Source: UBA2357 sp046295975 (lineage in GTDB: Bacteria > Pseudomonadota > Gammaproteobacteria > Burkholderiales > Rhodocyclaceae). From it: a DNA stretch of 64,000 nt. A program made the position numbers and the translations under genes. Where the stretch lies: contig JBKBMG010000003.1 in NCBI GenBank assembly GCA_046295975.1, forward strand, positions 113,311 to 177,310. Direction: 5' to 3'. Each line of letters starts with the position of its first letter. Position 1 is the first letter of the stretch. Positions 1-8,755 of the stretch are shown here, in pieces. Below the pieces are notes generated by a model. It was not told where the DNA came from. It did not search any database and worked only from the letters and a program-made list of their open reading frames with translations.

Positions 1-2619
1 GCTATGGGTCACGACGCCGCCCTCGCCCGCACTGGCCGAGTCGATCTGCGGCGCCGGCTGGTCGGGCAGCACCAGATCCGGAGCCTGCGCTTCGGCCATT
101 TCGAGGTCGAGCTCAGACCCCACCACCGTCCGCTCCATGCTGCTGTCGCGAGCCGGCGCCGTATCGGCACCGACGTCCAGGTCGAAGGTGAGTCCGGCAC
201 TGGCTTCGAACGCCTTGTCCTTGGGGGTCTCGGCAGACGCGGCATCGCCACCGTCCAGATCGAAGTCGAGCACCGACAGATCGCCCGGCAGACCGGGCTC
301 CTCCTGGGCCGGCGGCGTCGCAGCACTTTCCAGAGCAGCATCCAGATCGGCCGCCGAACCCGACTCGACCGCATCAGCCAACTGGCGCATGTCACCCGGA
401 ACCGTCCAGGTTGCCTTCATTTGCGAGGCACTGGGCTCGACCGGCACGGAGGCGGTGAAATCGAGGTCGGAAAGCGACACTTCGCCGGACTTGTCCTGCT
501 CGGATTCCCGGAATGCCTGTTGTCCCTGTGCCAGCGCCGACAGGCCCGCCGCTCCGGCTGCGGCGGCCACCGCAGCGGCCGGGGTCGGCTCGCGACTGGT
601 CTCGGTCGCAGGCGGCTCTTCCACGCGAACGCGGGCCTTCTCGGCATACAAGGGATTGTCGGGGTCGATCTTGCGACCCATCTCCGCCGCCTTCTTCCAG
701 TCGCTGCCTTCGCCGCCGGTGCGCGAATAGAAGTCAGTCGCCACCGCTTCGAACTGTTTCACGCTCGGGCGCTGTGCGTACACTTCGAGCAGCTTCAGGT
801 AGATCGCCGGACGGCTGGAATCCGCCTTGAGTGCATCGAGCAGGATTTCTTCAGCCTGCGCATCGCGCCCGTAAGCCATATAGACGTCCGCCTCGGCCAC
901 GGGGTCCACCCCTTCGTCGGCATCGATGGCGGACAGTCCCGACTGACTGAAATCGGTGTGCAGAACACTACTGCTACCGGTGTCAACCGCCTGCCCCCCC
1001 TTTACGCCAAACACCGAGTGAGCGCCGGACTGATCTTCGCTCAGCATCGACAGCGAAGCGTCGTCCAACTCCTTGTCCTTGCGACTACGACGCACGCGGT
1101 AGCCGCCATAGCCGATCAGCAGCGCGGCGATACCACCCGCTCCCGCCAGCAGCATGGGATCACCCAGCAAGGTATCAAGCAGCCCGGGCTCCGGGGCAGG
1201 AGGCTGCGGCGCCGGGCGTGCAGCTGGCGCCTGGGCCGGGGGGGGCGTCTGAACCTGGGCTTGAGGAGCCGGTGCAGGTGTCGGAGCCGGCGGCTGAGGC
1301 GCTGGCGCGACCTGCTGCGCAACCGGAGGGGGCTCGACCGGTGCTTCCACCGCCGGTGCGGGGCGCTCTTCCATCGCCTCCTCGGCTTCCGCGGGCGCTG
1401 GCGAGGATTCTTCGGTCACTGCATCTGCCGGCGCAGCCGGCTCGGTTGCCGCAGAGGTCTCGGCAGCGGGGCCCTCGGCAGCGAGTTCCTGCTGCGCCGG
1501 CGCGGCTGCAGACGGCGCACCGGCCAATTGCTGCTGCAACTCGGCAAGATTCTGATTGCGCACTTCGACCAGACGCTGCAGGTCACGGATCACGCTTTCG
1601 AGTTCGGCGAGGCGGGAATTGGCTTCTTCCAGCGCCTTCTCGCGACTGATCAACTCCTCCTCCAGCGCCTGCAGTCGGGCTGCACGCTCACCATCCGCGG
1701 CGGAAGGACCTTCAGACGTCGAACCCGAAACCTCCACCCGATCGGCTGGCCTGGCGGCTGCGGGCTCCTCCACGCGAGACACGATGGCGCCACCGCTTTC
1801 ACGCGCAGCAGCTTGGTCCTGAGCGGGCGCACGGCTTGCTACGGCTGCAGCCACGCGACTCCGATAGGCCTCGAAATCGGCCGCTTGGGCAACGACTTCG
1901 CGCCGGGCCGCGGCGGTGTCGACCGACTGTACCGTGCGGGCATCGGGAATATTGAGGATCGCGCCGGCGCGCAAGCGATTGATGTTGCCGCCGTCGAACG
2001 CAGCCGGATTCTCGCGCAGCAGCGCAATCAACATTTGATCGAGATTGGTGTCGGCTGGCTGGAAGCGATTGGCGATGGCACGCAGCGTATCGCCCCGAGC
2101 CACCCGGTATTCGGCCGGGGCGGCCGGACGGGTGGCCGCCACCGGCGCGGGGCGCGGGCTCACTGGCGTGGCAGTGGGTGCGGGCGCGGCGGGCGGGGTG
2201 GTACCCGCGGCGACCTGGGCCGGCGCCATATCCACCGGATCCAGCAGGAAGGTGAATTCGCGCAATGCACGACCCGCAGACCAATTGAGTTCCACCACCA
2301 GATCGAGGAAGGGCTCATCCACCGGCCGAGTGGTCGACACCCGCACCACTGAGCGCCCCCCTCGGGTATCGATGGAGAGCTGCACATCGGTCATGACCGG
2401 GGAGTAGGTGACGTTCGCCCGCTGGAACGCCTCCACACCGGCCACCCTTGCCGTCAGACTCTGAAGCTCCTGAGGGGTGGCGGTGAGTTCGATTTCAGCG
2501 CGCAGGGGCTGTCCGAGCCCGCTGAATACATTGATCGCGCCAAGGCCGGCTGCGCCGGCTCCCAGCGGAAACGAGGCGATCGCGGTGGCAATGATGGAAG
2601 CCTTGATTGTCTTTTTCAT
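1..2619 (-). CDS. fimV: FimV-like LysM protein, C-terminus cut by window edge
   Basis: FimV family proteins are inner-membrane, peptidoglycan-binding hubs that act in type IV pilus assembly and polarity. The minus frame is open from ATG at 2619 to the left edge, giving 873 residues with no stop. It begins MKKTIKAS and has a signal peptide (about residues 1-24). A LysM-like segment follows, around EYRVARGDTLRAIANRF. Then come a coiled coil starting near EEELISREKALEEANSRL, a long Pro/Ala-rich linker, a single membrane helix near PMLLAGAGGIAALLIGYGG, and an acidic cytoplasmic part with a TPR-like segment (VYMAYGRDAQAEEILLDAL). This order is typical of FimV/TspA. The acidic C-terminal domain continues outside the window. 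A long plus-strand frame covering 4-2352 is its antisense shadow. Confidence 0.9.
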   Translation of the reverse strand, partial: MKKTIKASIIATAIASFPLGAGAAGLGAINVFSGLGQPLRAEIELTATPQELQSLTARVAGVEAFQRANVTYSPVMTDVQLSIDTRGGRSVVRVSTTRPVDEPFLDLVVELNWSAGRALREFTFLLDPVDMAPAQVAAGTTPPAAPAPTATPVSPRPAPVAATRPAAPAEYRVARGDTLRAIANRFQPADTNLDQMLIALLRENPAAFDGGNINRLRAGAILNIPDARTVQSVDTAAARREVVAQAADFEAYRSRVAAAVASRAPAQDQAAARESGGAIVSRVEEPAAARPADRVEVSGSTSEGPSAADGERAARLQALEEELISREKALEEANSRLAELESVIRDLQRLVEVRNQNLAELQQQLAGAPSAAAPAQQELAAEGPAAETSAATEPAAPADAVTEESSPAPAEAEEAMEERPAPAVEAPVEPPPVAQQVAPAPQPPAPTPAPAPQAQVQTPPPAQAPAARPAPQPPAPEPGLLDTLLGDPMLLAGAGGIAALLIGYGGYRVRRSRKDKELDDASLSMLSEDQSGAHSVFGVKGGQAVDTGSSSVLHTDFSQSGLSAIDADEGVDPVAEADVYMAYGRDAQAEEILLDALKADSSRPAIYLKLLEVYAQRPSVKQFEAVATDFYSRTGGEGSDWKKAAEMGRKIDPDNPLYAEKARVRVEEPPATETSREPTPAAAVAAAAGAAGLSALAQGQQAFRESEQDKSGEVSLSDLDFTASVPVEPSASQMKATWTVPGDMRQLADAVESGSAADLDAALESAATPPAQEEPGLPGDLSVLDFDLDGGDAASAETPKDKAFEASAGLTFDLDVGADTAPARDSSMERTVVGSELDLEMAEAQAPDLVLPDQPAPQIDSASAGEGGVVTHS

Positions 2620-2940
2620 AGCGGTCTTGAGTGATATCGCCTAACCCTCTGGGCACCCGGCTGCGTGGAACAAGGCATCACGACGGCTGCACCGCCGGCA
2701 TGATTTAGTAACAATCTAGCATTTTCTTGAGCTTCGTGCAGCAATTCTTTATTTCATAAGGAATAACACGTTGCAGATTTGCATCGATGCTATCACTTTG
2801 ACAATACGTGATCGCATTTTCTACGCACCAGACGAAAACGCCGAAGCGCCCGGATCAGGCCTTCGGCGTTCCAATTAGCATGGATAAAATCCATATGAAT
2901 CGGGGCCTTGCAAACATGCCCCGAAGGTAACCAGAGGCGC
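2620..2940. other. Intergenic region between asd and fimV
   Basis: This stretch holds the asd terminator (2835-2870) and then an AT-rich block (about 2690-2830) that contrasts with the GC-rich surroundings and should contain the fimV promoter. A TTGTCA hexamer occurs on the minus strand near 2796-2801, but I see no convincing -10 at a normal distance. No coding potential is visible. Confidence 0.5.
2835..2870 (-). terminator. Rho-independent terminator after asd
   Basis: A 10-bp perfect inverted repeat (AACGCCGAAG at 2837-2846 with CTTCGGCGTT at 2861-2870) is followed on the minus strand by a TTTT run. It lies about 70 nt past the asd stop and closes the leu-asd transcription unit before fimV. 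Confidence 0.75.
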
Positions 2941-4074
2941 TCAGCGATCGAGCAGGATGCGCAACATGCGGCGCAGCGGCTCGGCCGCCCCCCACAGCAG
3001 TTGGTCGCCCACGGTGAAGGCACCGAGGTACTCCGATCCCATCGCCAGCTTGTGCAGACGACCGACCGGAACGGACAAGGTGCCGGTCACTGCCGCCGGG
3101 CTGAGGTCGCGCTCGGTGAGTTCGCGTTCGTTCGGCACCACCTTCACCCAATCGTTGGCAGTGGCGATGATCTCGGACACTTCGTCGAGCGGCACATCCT
3201 TCCTGAGCTTGATGGTCAGCCCCTGGGAGTGACAGCGCATCGCGCCAATGCGTACGCACAGCCCGTCGATCGGAATGCTGCCCGGACTACGGAAAGCCGG
3301 CTTGCCGAGGATCTTGTTGCACTCGGCGCCGCCCTTCCATTCTTCCTTCGACTGGCCGTGCTCCACCGGCACGTCTATCCACGGGATCAGGCTGCCGGCC
3401 AGCGGCGTGTTGCGGAAATTCTTCTTGGGGAAGGTGTCGGAGCGAATGGTGTCGGCCACCTTGCGGTCGATATCGAGGATGGCCGAGGCCGGATCTGCCA
3501 GCAAATCGGCCACCGAACCATGGATGGCACCCATCTGCGCAATCAGCTCGCGCATGTTCTGCGCGCCGGCGCCAGAGGCGGCCTGGTAGGTCATGGCCGA
3601 AATCCACTCCACCAGATCGTGCTTGAACAGGCCGCCCAGCCCCATCAACATCAGCGATACGGTGCAGTTGCCACCGATCCAGTTGCGCCCGCCCTTGACG
3701 AGCGCGTCCTTGATGACGTGCAGGTTCACCGGATCGAGGACGATCACCGCGTCGTCGGCCATGCGCAGCGCGGACGCCGCGTCGATCCAGTGTCCGTCCC
3801 AGCCCGCCGCGCGCAGTTTGGGATACACCGCCTTGGTGTAGTCGCCTCCCTGACAGGTAATGACAATGTCGCAGGTCTTGAGCGCCACAATGTCGGTTGC
3901 ATCCTGAAGCGGCAATGAAGCCTGCTTGCCGCCGAATTCCGGCGCAGCTCCGCCGGCATTCGAGGTGGAGAAATACACCGGCTCGATGTGGGCGAAATCG
4001 CCCTCCTCGACCATGCGCTGCATCAGCACGGAACCGACCATGCCTCGCCAACCGACCAGACCAACCTTGTTCAT
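2941..4074 (-). CDS. asd: Aspartate-semialdehyde dehydrogenase
   Basis: The enzyme reduces beta-aspartyl phosphate to aspartate semialdehyde with NADPH, the branch point to lysine/diaminopimelate, threonine and methionine. The 377-residue protein starts MNKVGLVGWRGMVGSV, the nucleotide-binding GxxGxxG region. It carries the active-site cysteine motif GGNCTVSLMLMGLGGLF of the gamma/beta-proteobacterial type. ATG at 4074 is preferred over a frame extending to 4101, because GGAAGAG sits just upstream and the N-terminus then matches the family. It is the last gene of the leuC-leuD-leuB-asd run, 33 nt after leuB, a common betaproteobacterial order. Confidence 0.96.
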   Translation of the reverse strand: MNKVGLVGWRGMVGSVLMQRMVEEGDFAHIEPVYFSTSNAGGAAPEFGGKQASLPLQDATDIVALKTCDIVITCQGGDYTKAVYPKLRAAGWDGHWIDAASALRMADDAVIVLDPVNLHVIKDALVKGGRNWIGGNCTVSLMLMGLGGLFKHDLVEWISAMTYQAASGAGAQNMRELIAQMGAIHGSVADLLADPASAILDIDRKVADTIRSDTFPKKNFRNTPLAGSLIPWIDVPVEHGQSKEEWKGGAECNKILGKPAFRSPGSIPIDGLCVRIGAMRCHSQGLTIKLRKDVPLDEVSEIIATANDWVKVVPNERELTERDLSPAAVTGTLSVPVGRLHKLAMGSEYLGAFTVGDQLLWGAAEPLRRMLRILLDR

Positions 4075-4107
4075 CGCTCTTCCTTCACAGACCTGACACA
4101 AAAATAC

Positions 4108-5172
4108 TCACAGCGCCGCCAGCACGGCATCGCCCATTTCCCGGGTGCCAACCCGGGTGGTACCCGGCTCGTGGATGTCACCGGTGCGGTAGCCCTGAGC
4201 CAGCACCTTCTTGACCGCAGCTTCCACCCGTTGCGCCGCTTCTTCGAGGGCGAAGGTGTAGCGCACCATCATTGCGGCGGACAGGATGGTGGCGAGCGGG
4301 TTGGCCACCCCCTTGCCGGCGATGTCCGGCGCCGAACCGTGCGACGGTTCGTACAAACCCTTGTTGTTCTGGTCCAGCGAGGCCGACGGCAACATGCCGA
4401 TCGAACCGGTGAGCATGGACGCCTCGTCCGACAGGATATCCCCGAACATGTTGCCGGTGACCATCACGTCGAACTGCTTGGGTGCACGCACCAGTTGCAT
4501 CGCGGCATTGTCGACCAGCATGTGGGACAGCTCGACATCCGGATACTCGACCGCGAGTTCGGTCATGACGTCGCGCCACAACTGAGTGGTCTCGAGCACA
4601 TTCATCTTGTCCACCGAGCACAGCCGCTTGTTGCGCTTGCGTGCCGCCTCGAAGGCCACGCGGCCGATGCGGCGGATCTCCGACTCGGTGTAGTGCATGG
4701 TATTGAAGCCATAGCGTTCGCGCCCGCCGTTCACCTCCCGCAGCTCGATGCCGCGTGGCTGACCGAAGTAGATGTCACCGGTGAGCTCGCGCACGATCAG
4801 GATGTCGAGACCTGCGACGATCTCGGGCTTCAGCGAGGACGCATTGGCCAGTTCGGGGTAAAGAATGGCCGGGCGCAAGTTGGCGAACAAGCCGAGCTCC
4901 TTGCGAATCGCCAACAGGCCGCGCTCCGGACGTTGCTCACGCGGCAACGCGTCCCACTTCGGACCGCCAACCGCGCCCAGCAACACCGCGTCGGCCTCGC
5001 GTGCAAGCCGCGAAGTGACCTCCGGATAGGGTTGCCCGGTTGCGTCGACCGCGCAGCCGCCCAGCAGGGCCTCTTCCATCTCGAACTTCAGGTCCAGCGC
5101 GCGCAGGACGCGCACGGCCTCGGCCATGATCTCGGGACCGATACCGTCACCGGGCAGAACGCAAATCTTCAT
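4108..5172 (-). CDS. leuB: 3-isopropylmalate dehydrogenase
   Basis: LeuB oxidises and decarboxylates 3-isopropylmalate to 2-oxoisocaproate in leucine synthesis, using NAD and a divalent metal. The 354-residue protein begins MKICVLPGDGIGPEI and contains the hallmark YEPSHGSAPDIAGKG and DILSDEASML segments of the isocitrate/isopropylmalate dehydrogenase family. ATG at 5172 fits the family N-terminus; the open frame extends 26 codons further upstream without family resemblance. It sits 28 nt after leuD in the leu operon. Confidence 0.97.
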   Translation of the reverse strand: MKICVLPGDGIGPEIMAEAVRVLRALDLKFEMEEALLGGCAVDATGQPYPEVTSRLAREADAVLLGAVGGPKWDALPREQRPERGLLAIRKELGLFANLRPAILYPELANASSLKPEIVAGLDILIVRELTGDIYFGQPRGIELREVNGGRERYGFNTMHYTESEIRRIGRVAFEAARKRNKRLCSVDKMNVLETTQLWRDVMTELAVEYPDVELSHMLVDNAAMQLVRAPKQFDVMVTGNMFGDILSDEASMLTGSIGMLPSASLDQNNKGLYEPSHGSAPDIAGKGVANPLATILSAAMMVRYTFALEEAAQRVEAAVKKVLAQGYRTGDIHEPGTTRVGTREMGDAVLAAL

Positions 5173-5200
5173 CCAGGCTCTCCAAAGTGCCTGACCGCGG

Positions 5201-5839
5201 TCAGGCGAAGTAATATGGGTGTTGGGCGCGGCGCCGTGCCTCGAACTCACGGATCTCGTCCGCGTGGCGCAGCGTCAGGCCGATGTCGTCCCAGCCATTG
5301 AGCAGACACTCCTTGCGGAATGGATCGACGTCGAAGGTGATCGACTCGCCGTCCGGGCGCAAGATCAACTGCGCCTTGAGATCGATGCTCAGCCGGTAGC
5401 CTTCGGCGGCCTCGCACTCCCTGAACAGCCTGTCCACCTGGTCTGCGGGCAGCACGATGGGCAGCACGCCGTTCTTGAAACAGTTGTTGAAGAAGATGTC
5501 GGCAAAGCTCGGACCGATCAGGCAGCGAATACCGAAGTCCTCAAGCGCCCACGGTGCGTGCTCCCGCGAACTGCCGCAACCGAAGTTGTCACGCGTGAGC
5601 AGCACCTGGGCGCCACGGAAGCGCGGCTGGTTCAACACGAAATCGGGGTTCAGCGGCCGGTTGGCGCAGTCCTGCCCGGGCTCGCCCTGATCGAGGTAGC
5701 GCCATTCGTCGAACAGATTGGGGCCGAAGCCGCTACGCTTGATCGACTTCAGGAACTGCTTGGGAATGATCGCGTCGGTGTCGACGTTTGCACGATCGAG
5801 CGGCGCGACCAGACCGTCGAGAACAGTGAATGCCTTCAT
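5201..5839 (-). CDS. leuD: 3-isopropylmalate dehydratase small subunit
   Basis: LeuD pairs with LeuC to isomerise 2-isopropylmalate to 3-isopropylmalate. The 212-residue protein starts MKAFTVLDGLVAPLDRANVD and has the swivel-domain signature NFGCGSSREHAPWAL of aconitase-type small subunits. Length matches the family (about 200-215). Its ATG overlaps the stop of the upstream lipoprotein gene by 4 nt (ATGA), so the two are very likely translationally coupled. Confidence 0.97.
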   Translation of the reverse strand: MKAFTVLDGLVAPLDRANVDTDAIIPKQFLKSIKRSGFGPNLFDEWRYLDQGEPGQDCANRPLNPDFVLNQPRFRGAQVLLTRDNFGCGSSREHAPWALEDFGIRCLIGPSFADIFFNNCFKNGVLPIVLPADQVDRLFRECEAAEGYRLSIDLKAQLILRPDGESITFDVDPFRKECLLNGWDDIGLTLRHADEIREFEARRRAQHPYYFA

Positions 5840-5967
5840 TTCTTGTCTGCCGCCTTCTGGATGGCCTCGCCACCCCGTTCAATGTCCTTGCCCAATCCCT
5901 GGACCGTGTTGCATCCGGAGAGTACCAGCCCGGCTGCCGTCAGCATGGTGAGCAGAATCGTTTTCAT
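5836..5967 (-). CDS. Entericidin-like small lipoprotein
   Basis: This 43-residue protein has a signal peptide ending in the lipobox VLSGC, with the lipidated cysteine at residue 19. It is followed by NTVQGLGKDIERGGEAIQ, the short amphipathic mature part typical of entericidin A/B (EcnA/EcnB). Entericidins in E. coli are a toxin/antidote-like lipoprotein pair. Whether this single copy has such a role is unknown. A strong GAAGGAG ribosome site precedes the ATG at 5967. It lies between leuC and leuD and overlaps leuD by 4 nt. Confidence 0.9.
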   Translation of the reverse strand: MKTILLTMLTAAGLVLSGCNTVQGLGKDIERGGEAIQKAADKK

Positions 5968-6100
5968 GTTGGTCTCCTTCTGGTCAGAGGTTGAAAGATC
6001 CACGGCCTGGCGAGCCAGAGCCCGGTGCGCTCCCCCACAACACGCGTGGATGCGAGCGCGGGACGGATTGCGACGAGCATGCCATGCCTTCCACGGCCCT

Positions 6101-7516
6101 TCAGTTGCGCAACAGCTCCCGCACGTCGGTGAAACGTCCGGTGACCGCCGCAGCCGCCGCCATGGCCGGACTGACGAGATGGGTACGACCGCCCGCCCCT
6201 TGGCGCCCTTCGAAATTCCGGTTCGACGTAGACGCGCAATGCTCACCCGGTTCCAGTCGATCGGCGTTCATCGCCAGGCACATCGAGCAGCCCGGCTCGC
6301 GCCACTCGAAACCTGCCGCAATGAAGACCTCGTGCAGCCCCTCGGCCTCGGCCTGGCGTTTCACCAGACCCGAGCCCGGCACCACCAGCACCCGCCGGAC
6401 AGACTCGGCCTTGCGTCGTCCGCGCGCCACCTCCGCTGCTTCGCGCAAGTCCTCGATACGAGAATTGGTACAGGATCCGATGAAGACTTGATCGACGGGG
6501 ATGTCGCTGACCGGGGTATTGGGCGCAAGCCCCATGTACTTGAGCGCCCGCTCGATCCCCTCGCGCCGGACAGGATCCGTGATCGTCTCCGGATCAGGCA
6601 CGCGTCCGCCGACCGAGGTCACCATTTCGGGCGAAGTCCCCCAGGTGACCTGAGGCGCAATTTCCTCGGCGGTCAAGGTGACAACCTTGTCGAACGCCGC
6701 CCCCTCGTCGGACCGCAGCGTACGCCAGTAGGCCGCCGCACGCTCCCAGTCCTCACCCGCGGGTGCGAAGGGCTTGCCGCGCAGGTACTCGATGGTGGTG
6801 TCGTCCACCGCCACCATGCCCGCACGCGCACCGGCTTCGATGGCCATGTTGCACACCGTCATCCGACCTTCCATGGAAAGATCACGAATGGCGCTGCCAC
6901 CGAACTCGATCGCATAGCCGGTCCCACCGGCGGTGCCGATGCGACCGATGATCGCGAGCACCACGTCCTTGGCGGTGACGCCCGGCTGCAGGCTACCATC
7001 CACCTGAATCAGCATGGTCCGGGATTTCTTCTGCAGCAGGCACTGCGTCGCCATCACATGCTCCACCTCCGAGGTGCCGATGCCATGCGCAAGGCAGGCA
7101 AAGGCTCCGTGCGTAGAGGTGTGGGAATCGCCGCACACAACCGTCATACCCGGAAGGGTCGCACCGTTCTCGGGCCCGATGACGTGCACAATGCCCTGGC
7201 GCTCATCGCGGAAAGGGAAGTAGGCAAGCGCATCGACCGCCTTCATGTTGGCATCCAGCGTCTCGACCTGCTGCCGCGAAACCGGATCCTTGATGCCCTC
7301 CTCCCAGTGGTCGGTAGGCGTGTTGTGATCGGCCGTGGCAACGATGGAGCGCGTGCGCCACGGCGCACGCCCGGCCAGTTTCAGGCCTTCGAACGCTTGC
7401 GGGCTGGTGACTTCATGGACAAGGTGGCGATCGATGTAGATCAGCGCCGTGCCATCCGCCTCCTCGCGCACGAGGTGGCTGGACCAGAGCTTTTCGTACA
7501 GGGTTTTGGCTTCCAT
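6101..7516 (-). CDS. leuC: 3-isopropylmalate dehydratase large subunit
   Basis: LeuC is the 4Fe-4S catalytic subunit of isopropylmalate isomerase. The 471-residue protein shows the aconitase-type cluster cysteines in FIGSCTNSRIEDLR and in PGCSMCLAMN, plus VCGDSHTSTHGAFA near the middle. Length is that of E. coli LeuC (466). It starts 42 nt after the MFS gene stop and is followed, after 133 nt, by the entericidin-like gene and leuD, so it heads the leu operon or continues a longer transcript. Confidence 0.97.
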   Translation of the reverse strand: MEAKTLYEKLWSSHLVREEADGTALIYIDRHLVHEVTSPQAFEGLKLAGRAPWRTRSIVATADHNTPTDHWEEGIKDPVSRQQVETLDANMKAVDALAYFPFRDERQGIVHVIGPENGATLPGMTVVCGDSHTSTHGAFACLAHGIGTSEVEHVMATQCLLQKKSRTMLIQVDGSLQPGVTAKDVVLAIIGRIGTAGGTGYAIEFGGSAIRDLSMEGRMTVCNMAIEAGARAGMVAVDDTTIEYLRGKPFAPAGEDWERAAAYWRTLRSDEGAAFDKVVTLTAEEIAPQVTWGTSPEMVTSVGGRVPDPETITDPVRREGIERALKYMGLAPNTPVSDIPVDQVFIGSCTNSRIEDLREAAEVARGRRKAESVRRVLVVPGSGLVKRQAEAEGLHEVFIAAGFEWREPGCSMCLAMNADRLEPGEHCASTSNRNFEGRQGAGGRTHLVSPAMAAAAAVTGRFTDVRELLRN

Positions 7517-7558
7517 CCAGAGCTTCCAGCGATAAAAAGTTCAGGGAAAAGGATTTGA

Positions 7559-8722
7559 TTATTTCACAGGGGACGGCGACTGAATAGCGGGGCGCGTCAG
7601 ACCCCGCTGCAACACCACAAAGCCCCAGGCCGCGAACACCGACGCCAGAGTGAAAGTCCAGCCCGCCCCCACCGCATCCCAGGTGAAGCCGGACAGCAGT
7701 CCGCCGAGCATTCCCCCTGCACCAAACGACAGACTCCCGTACAAGGCCTGTCCGCGTGACTGCAATGGCCCCGAGAACCACTGATTGATCAGCGAAATCG
7801 CCGCAGCGTGGTAGGCCCCGAAGGTTGCCCCGTGGAGTAGCTGCGCCACCAACAACAACACAAGACTGTGCGCGCCCCAGCCGATCAGCACGAAACGCAA
7901 CACTGCAGCGGCAAACGAGAACAGCAGGATCGCCCGCAGCGAGAAGCGACGCATCAGCTTCGGCATGAACAGGAACACGCCGATCTCGGCCACCACCCCC
8001 AGCGTCCACATCCAGCCGACCAGGGAGGTATCGTAGCCGTAGGCGACAAGGTGGATGGAGTAGAACACGTAGAGCGCGCCGTGCGCCGCCGCCATCAGGA
8101 AGCATGCGCCAAGCAGCGCCCGCACCTCGGGCCGGCGCAGCGTCTCGGCCATGCTCGCTGTGCGCGCCGCGGTCGGAGGATGAACGGCCTCGGGCACGAT
8201 CAGGCCGCAAGCCACTATGCCCGCCAGAATCGCTGCCATGACCCACAGCACCGCCACCATCGGCAGGCTGTCGAGTGCGTAGCCCAACGCCAGCACCGCC
8301 ACGATGAAGCCCACCGACCCCCACACCCGGATGCTGCTGTAGCGATGCGCCTGCGCGCCGAGGTGATCGAAAGTGGCGCTTTCGATCAGCGGCAACACTG
8401 CACTCCAGAAGAAGGCCATCAAGGCCATGCCCAGGAACAGTCCATCGAAGCGCGTGGTGACGAAGAACACCGAGAAGCCCAGCAGGCTCGCGACCGCCGA
8501 CAGCCGCACAATGAGCATGCGCCGTCCGTAGCGCTCCACCACCCATCCCCAGAGGTTGGGCGCGAGTACGCGCATCACCTGCATGAGCGACATCAGAATT
8601 GCGATGTCGGTGGCAGAAAACTGCAGCGACTGCAGATACAGCGTGAAGTACGGCGAGAACGCGCCGATGAAGCCGAAGTAGAAGAAATAATAGGCCGACA
8701 GCCGCCAGTACGGGATCGCCAC
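7559..8722 (-). CDS. MFS transporter, phenylpropionate permease (HcaT)-like
   Basis: This is a 387-residue membrane protein of about 12 hydrophobic segments, beginning MAIPYWRLSAYYFFYFGFIG. The N-terminus, the SPYFTLYLQSL segment and the VVERYGRRM loop resemble the MFS_1-like/PPP family that includes E. coli HcaT. The substrate cannot be read from sequence. It lies 33 nt downstream of aroC and 42 nt upstream of leuC on the same strand, so it may be co-transcribed with either. No phenylpropionate catabolic gene is nearby, so a role with that substrate is doubtful. Confidence 0.8.
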   Translation of the reverse strand: MAIPYWRLSAYYFFYFGFIGAFSPYFTLYLQSLQFSATDIAILMSLMQVMRVLAPNLWGWVVERYGRRMLIVRLSAVASLLGFSVFFVTTRFDGLFLGMALMAFFWSAVLPLIESATFDHLGAQAHRYSSIRVWGSVGFIVAVLALGYALDSLPMVAVLWVMAAILAGIVACGLIVPEAVHPPTAARTASMAETLRRPEVRALLGACFLMAAAHGALYVFYSIHLVAYGYDTSLVGWMWTLGVVAEIGVFLFMPKLMRRFSLRAILLFSFAAAVLRFVLIGWGAHSLVLLLVAQLLHGATFGAYHAAAISLINQWFSGPLQSRGQALYGSLSFGAGGMLGGLLSGFTWDAVGAGWTFTLASVFAAWGFVVLQRGLTRPAIQSPSPVK

Positions 8723-8755
8723 GTCACCCGCCCCGTCGCCGCAGCGCCTGCGCGG

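Noticed and set aside
4..2352. 782-residue plus-strand open frame
   Set aside because: It is antisense to fimV, is Arg/Gly/His-rich without domains, and has the codon pattern of a GC-rich shadow frame.
5968..6100. Leucine leader peptide or attenuator in front of leuD
   Set aside because: No Leu-rich short frame and no terminator hairpin with T run is visible between leuC and the small lipoprotein gene.
5219..7558. 779-residue plus-strand open frame across leuD and leuC
   Set aside because: It is antisense to well-conserved leuC, leuD and the lipoprotein gene and has no family motif.
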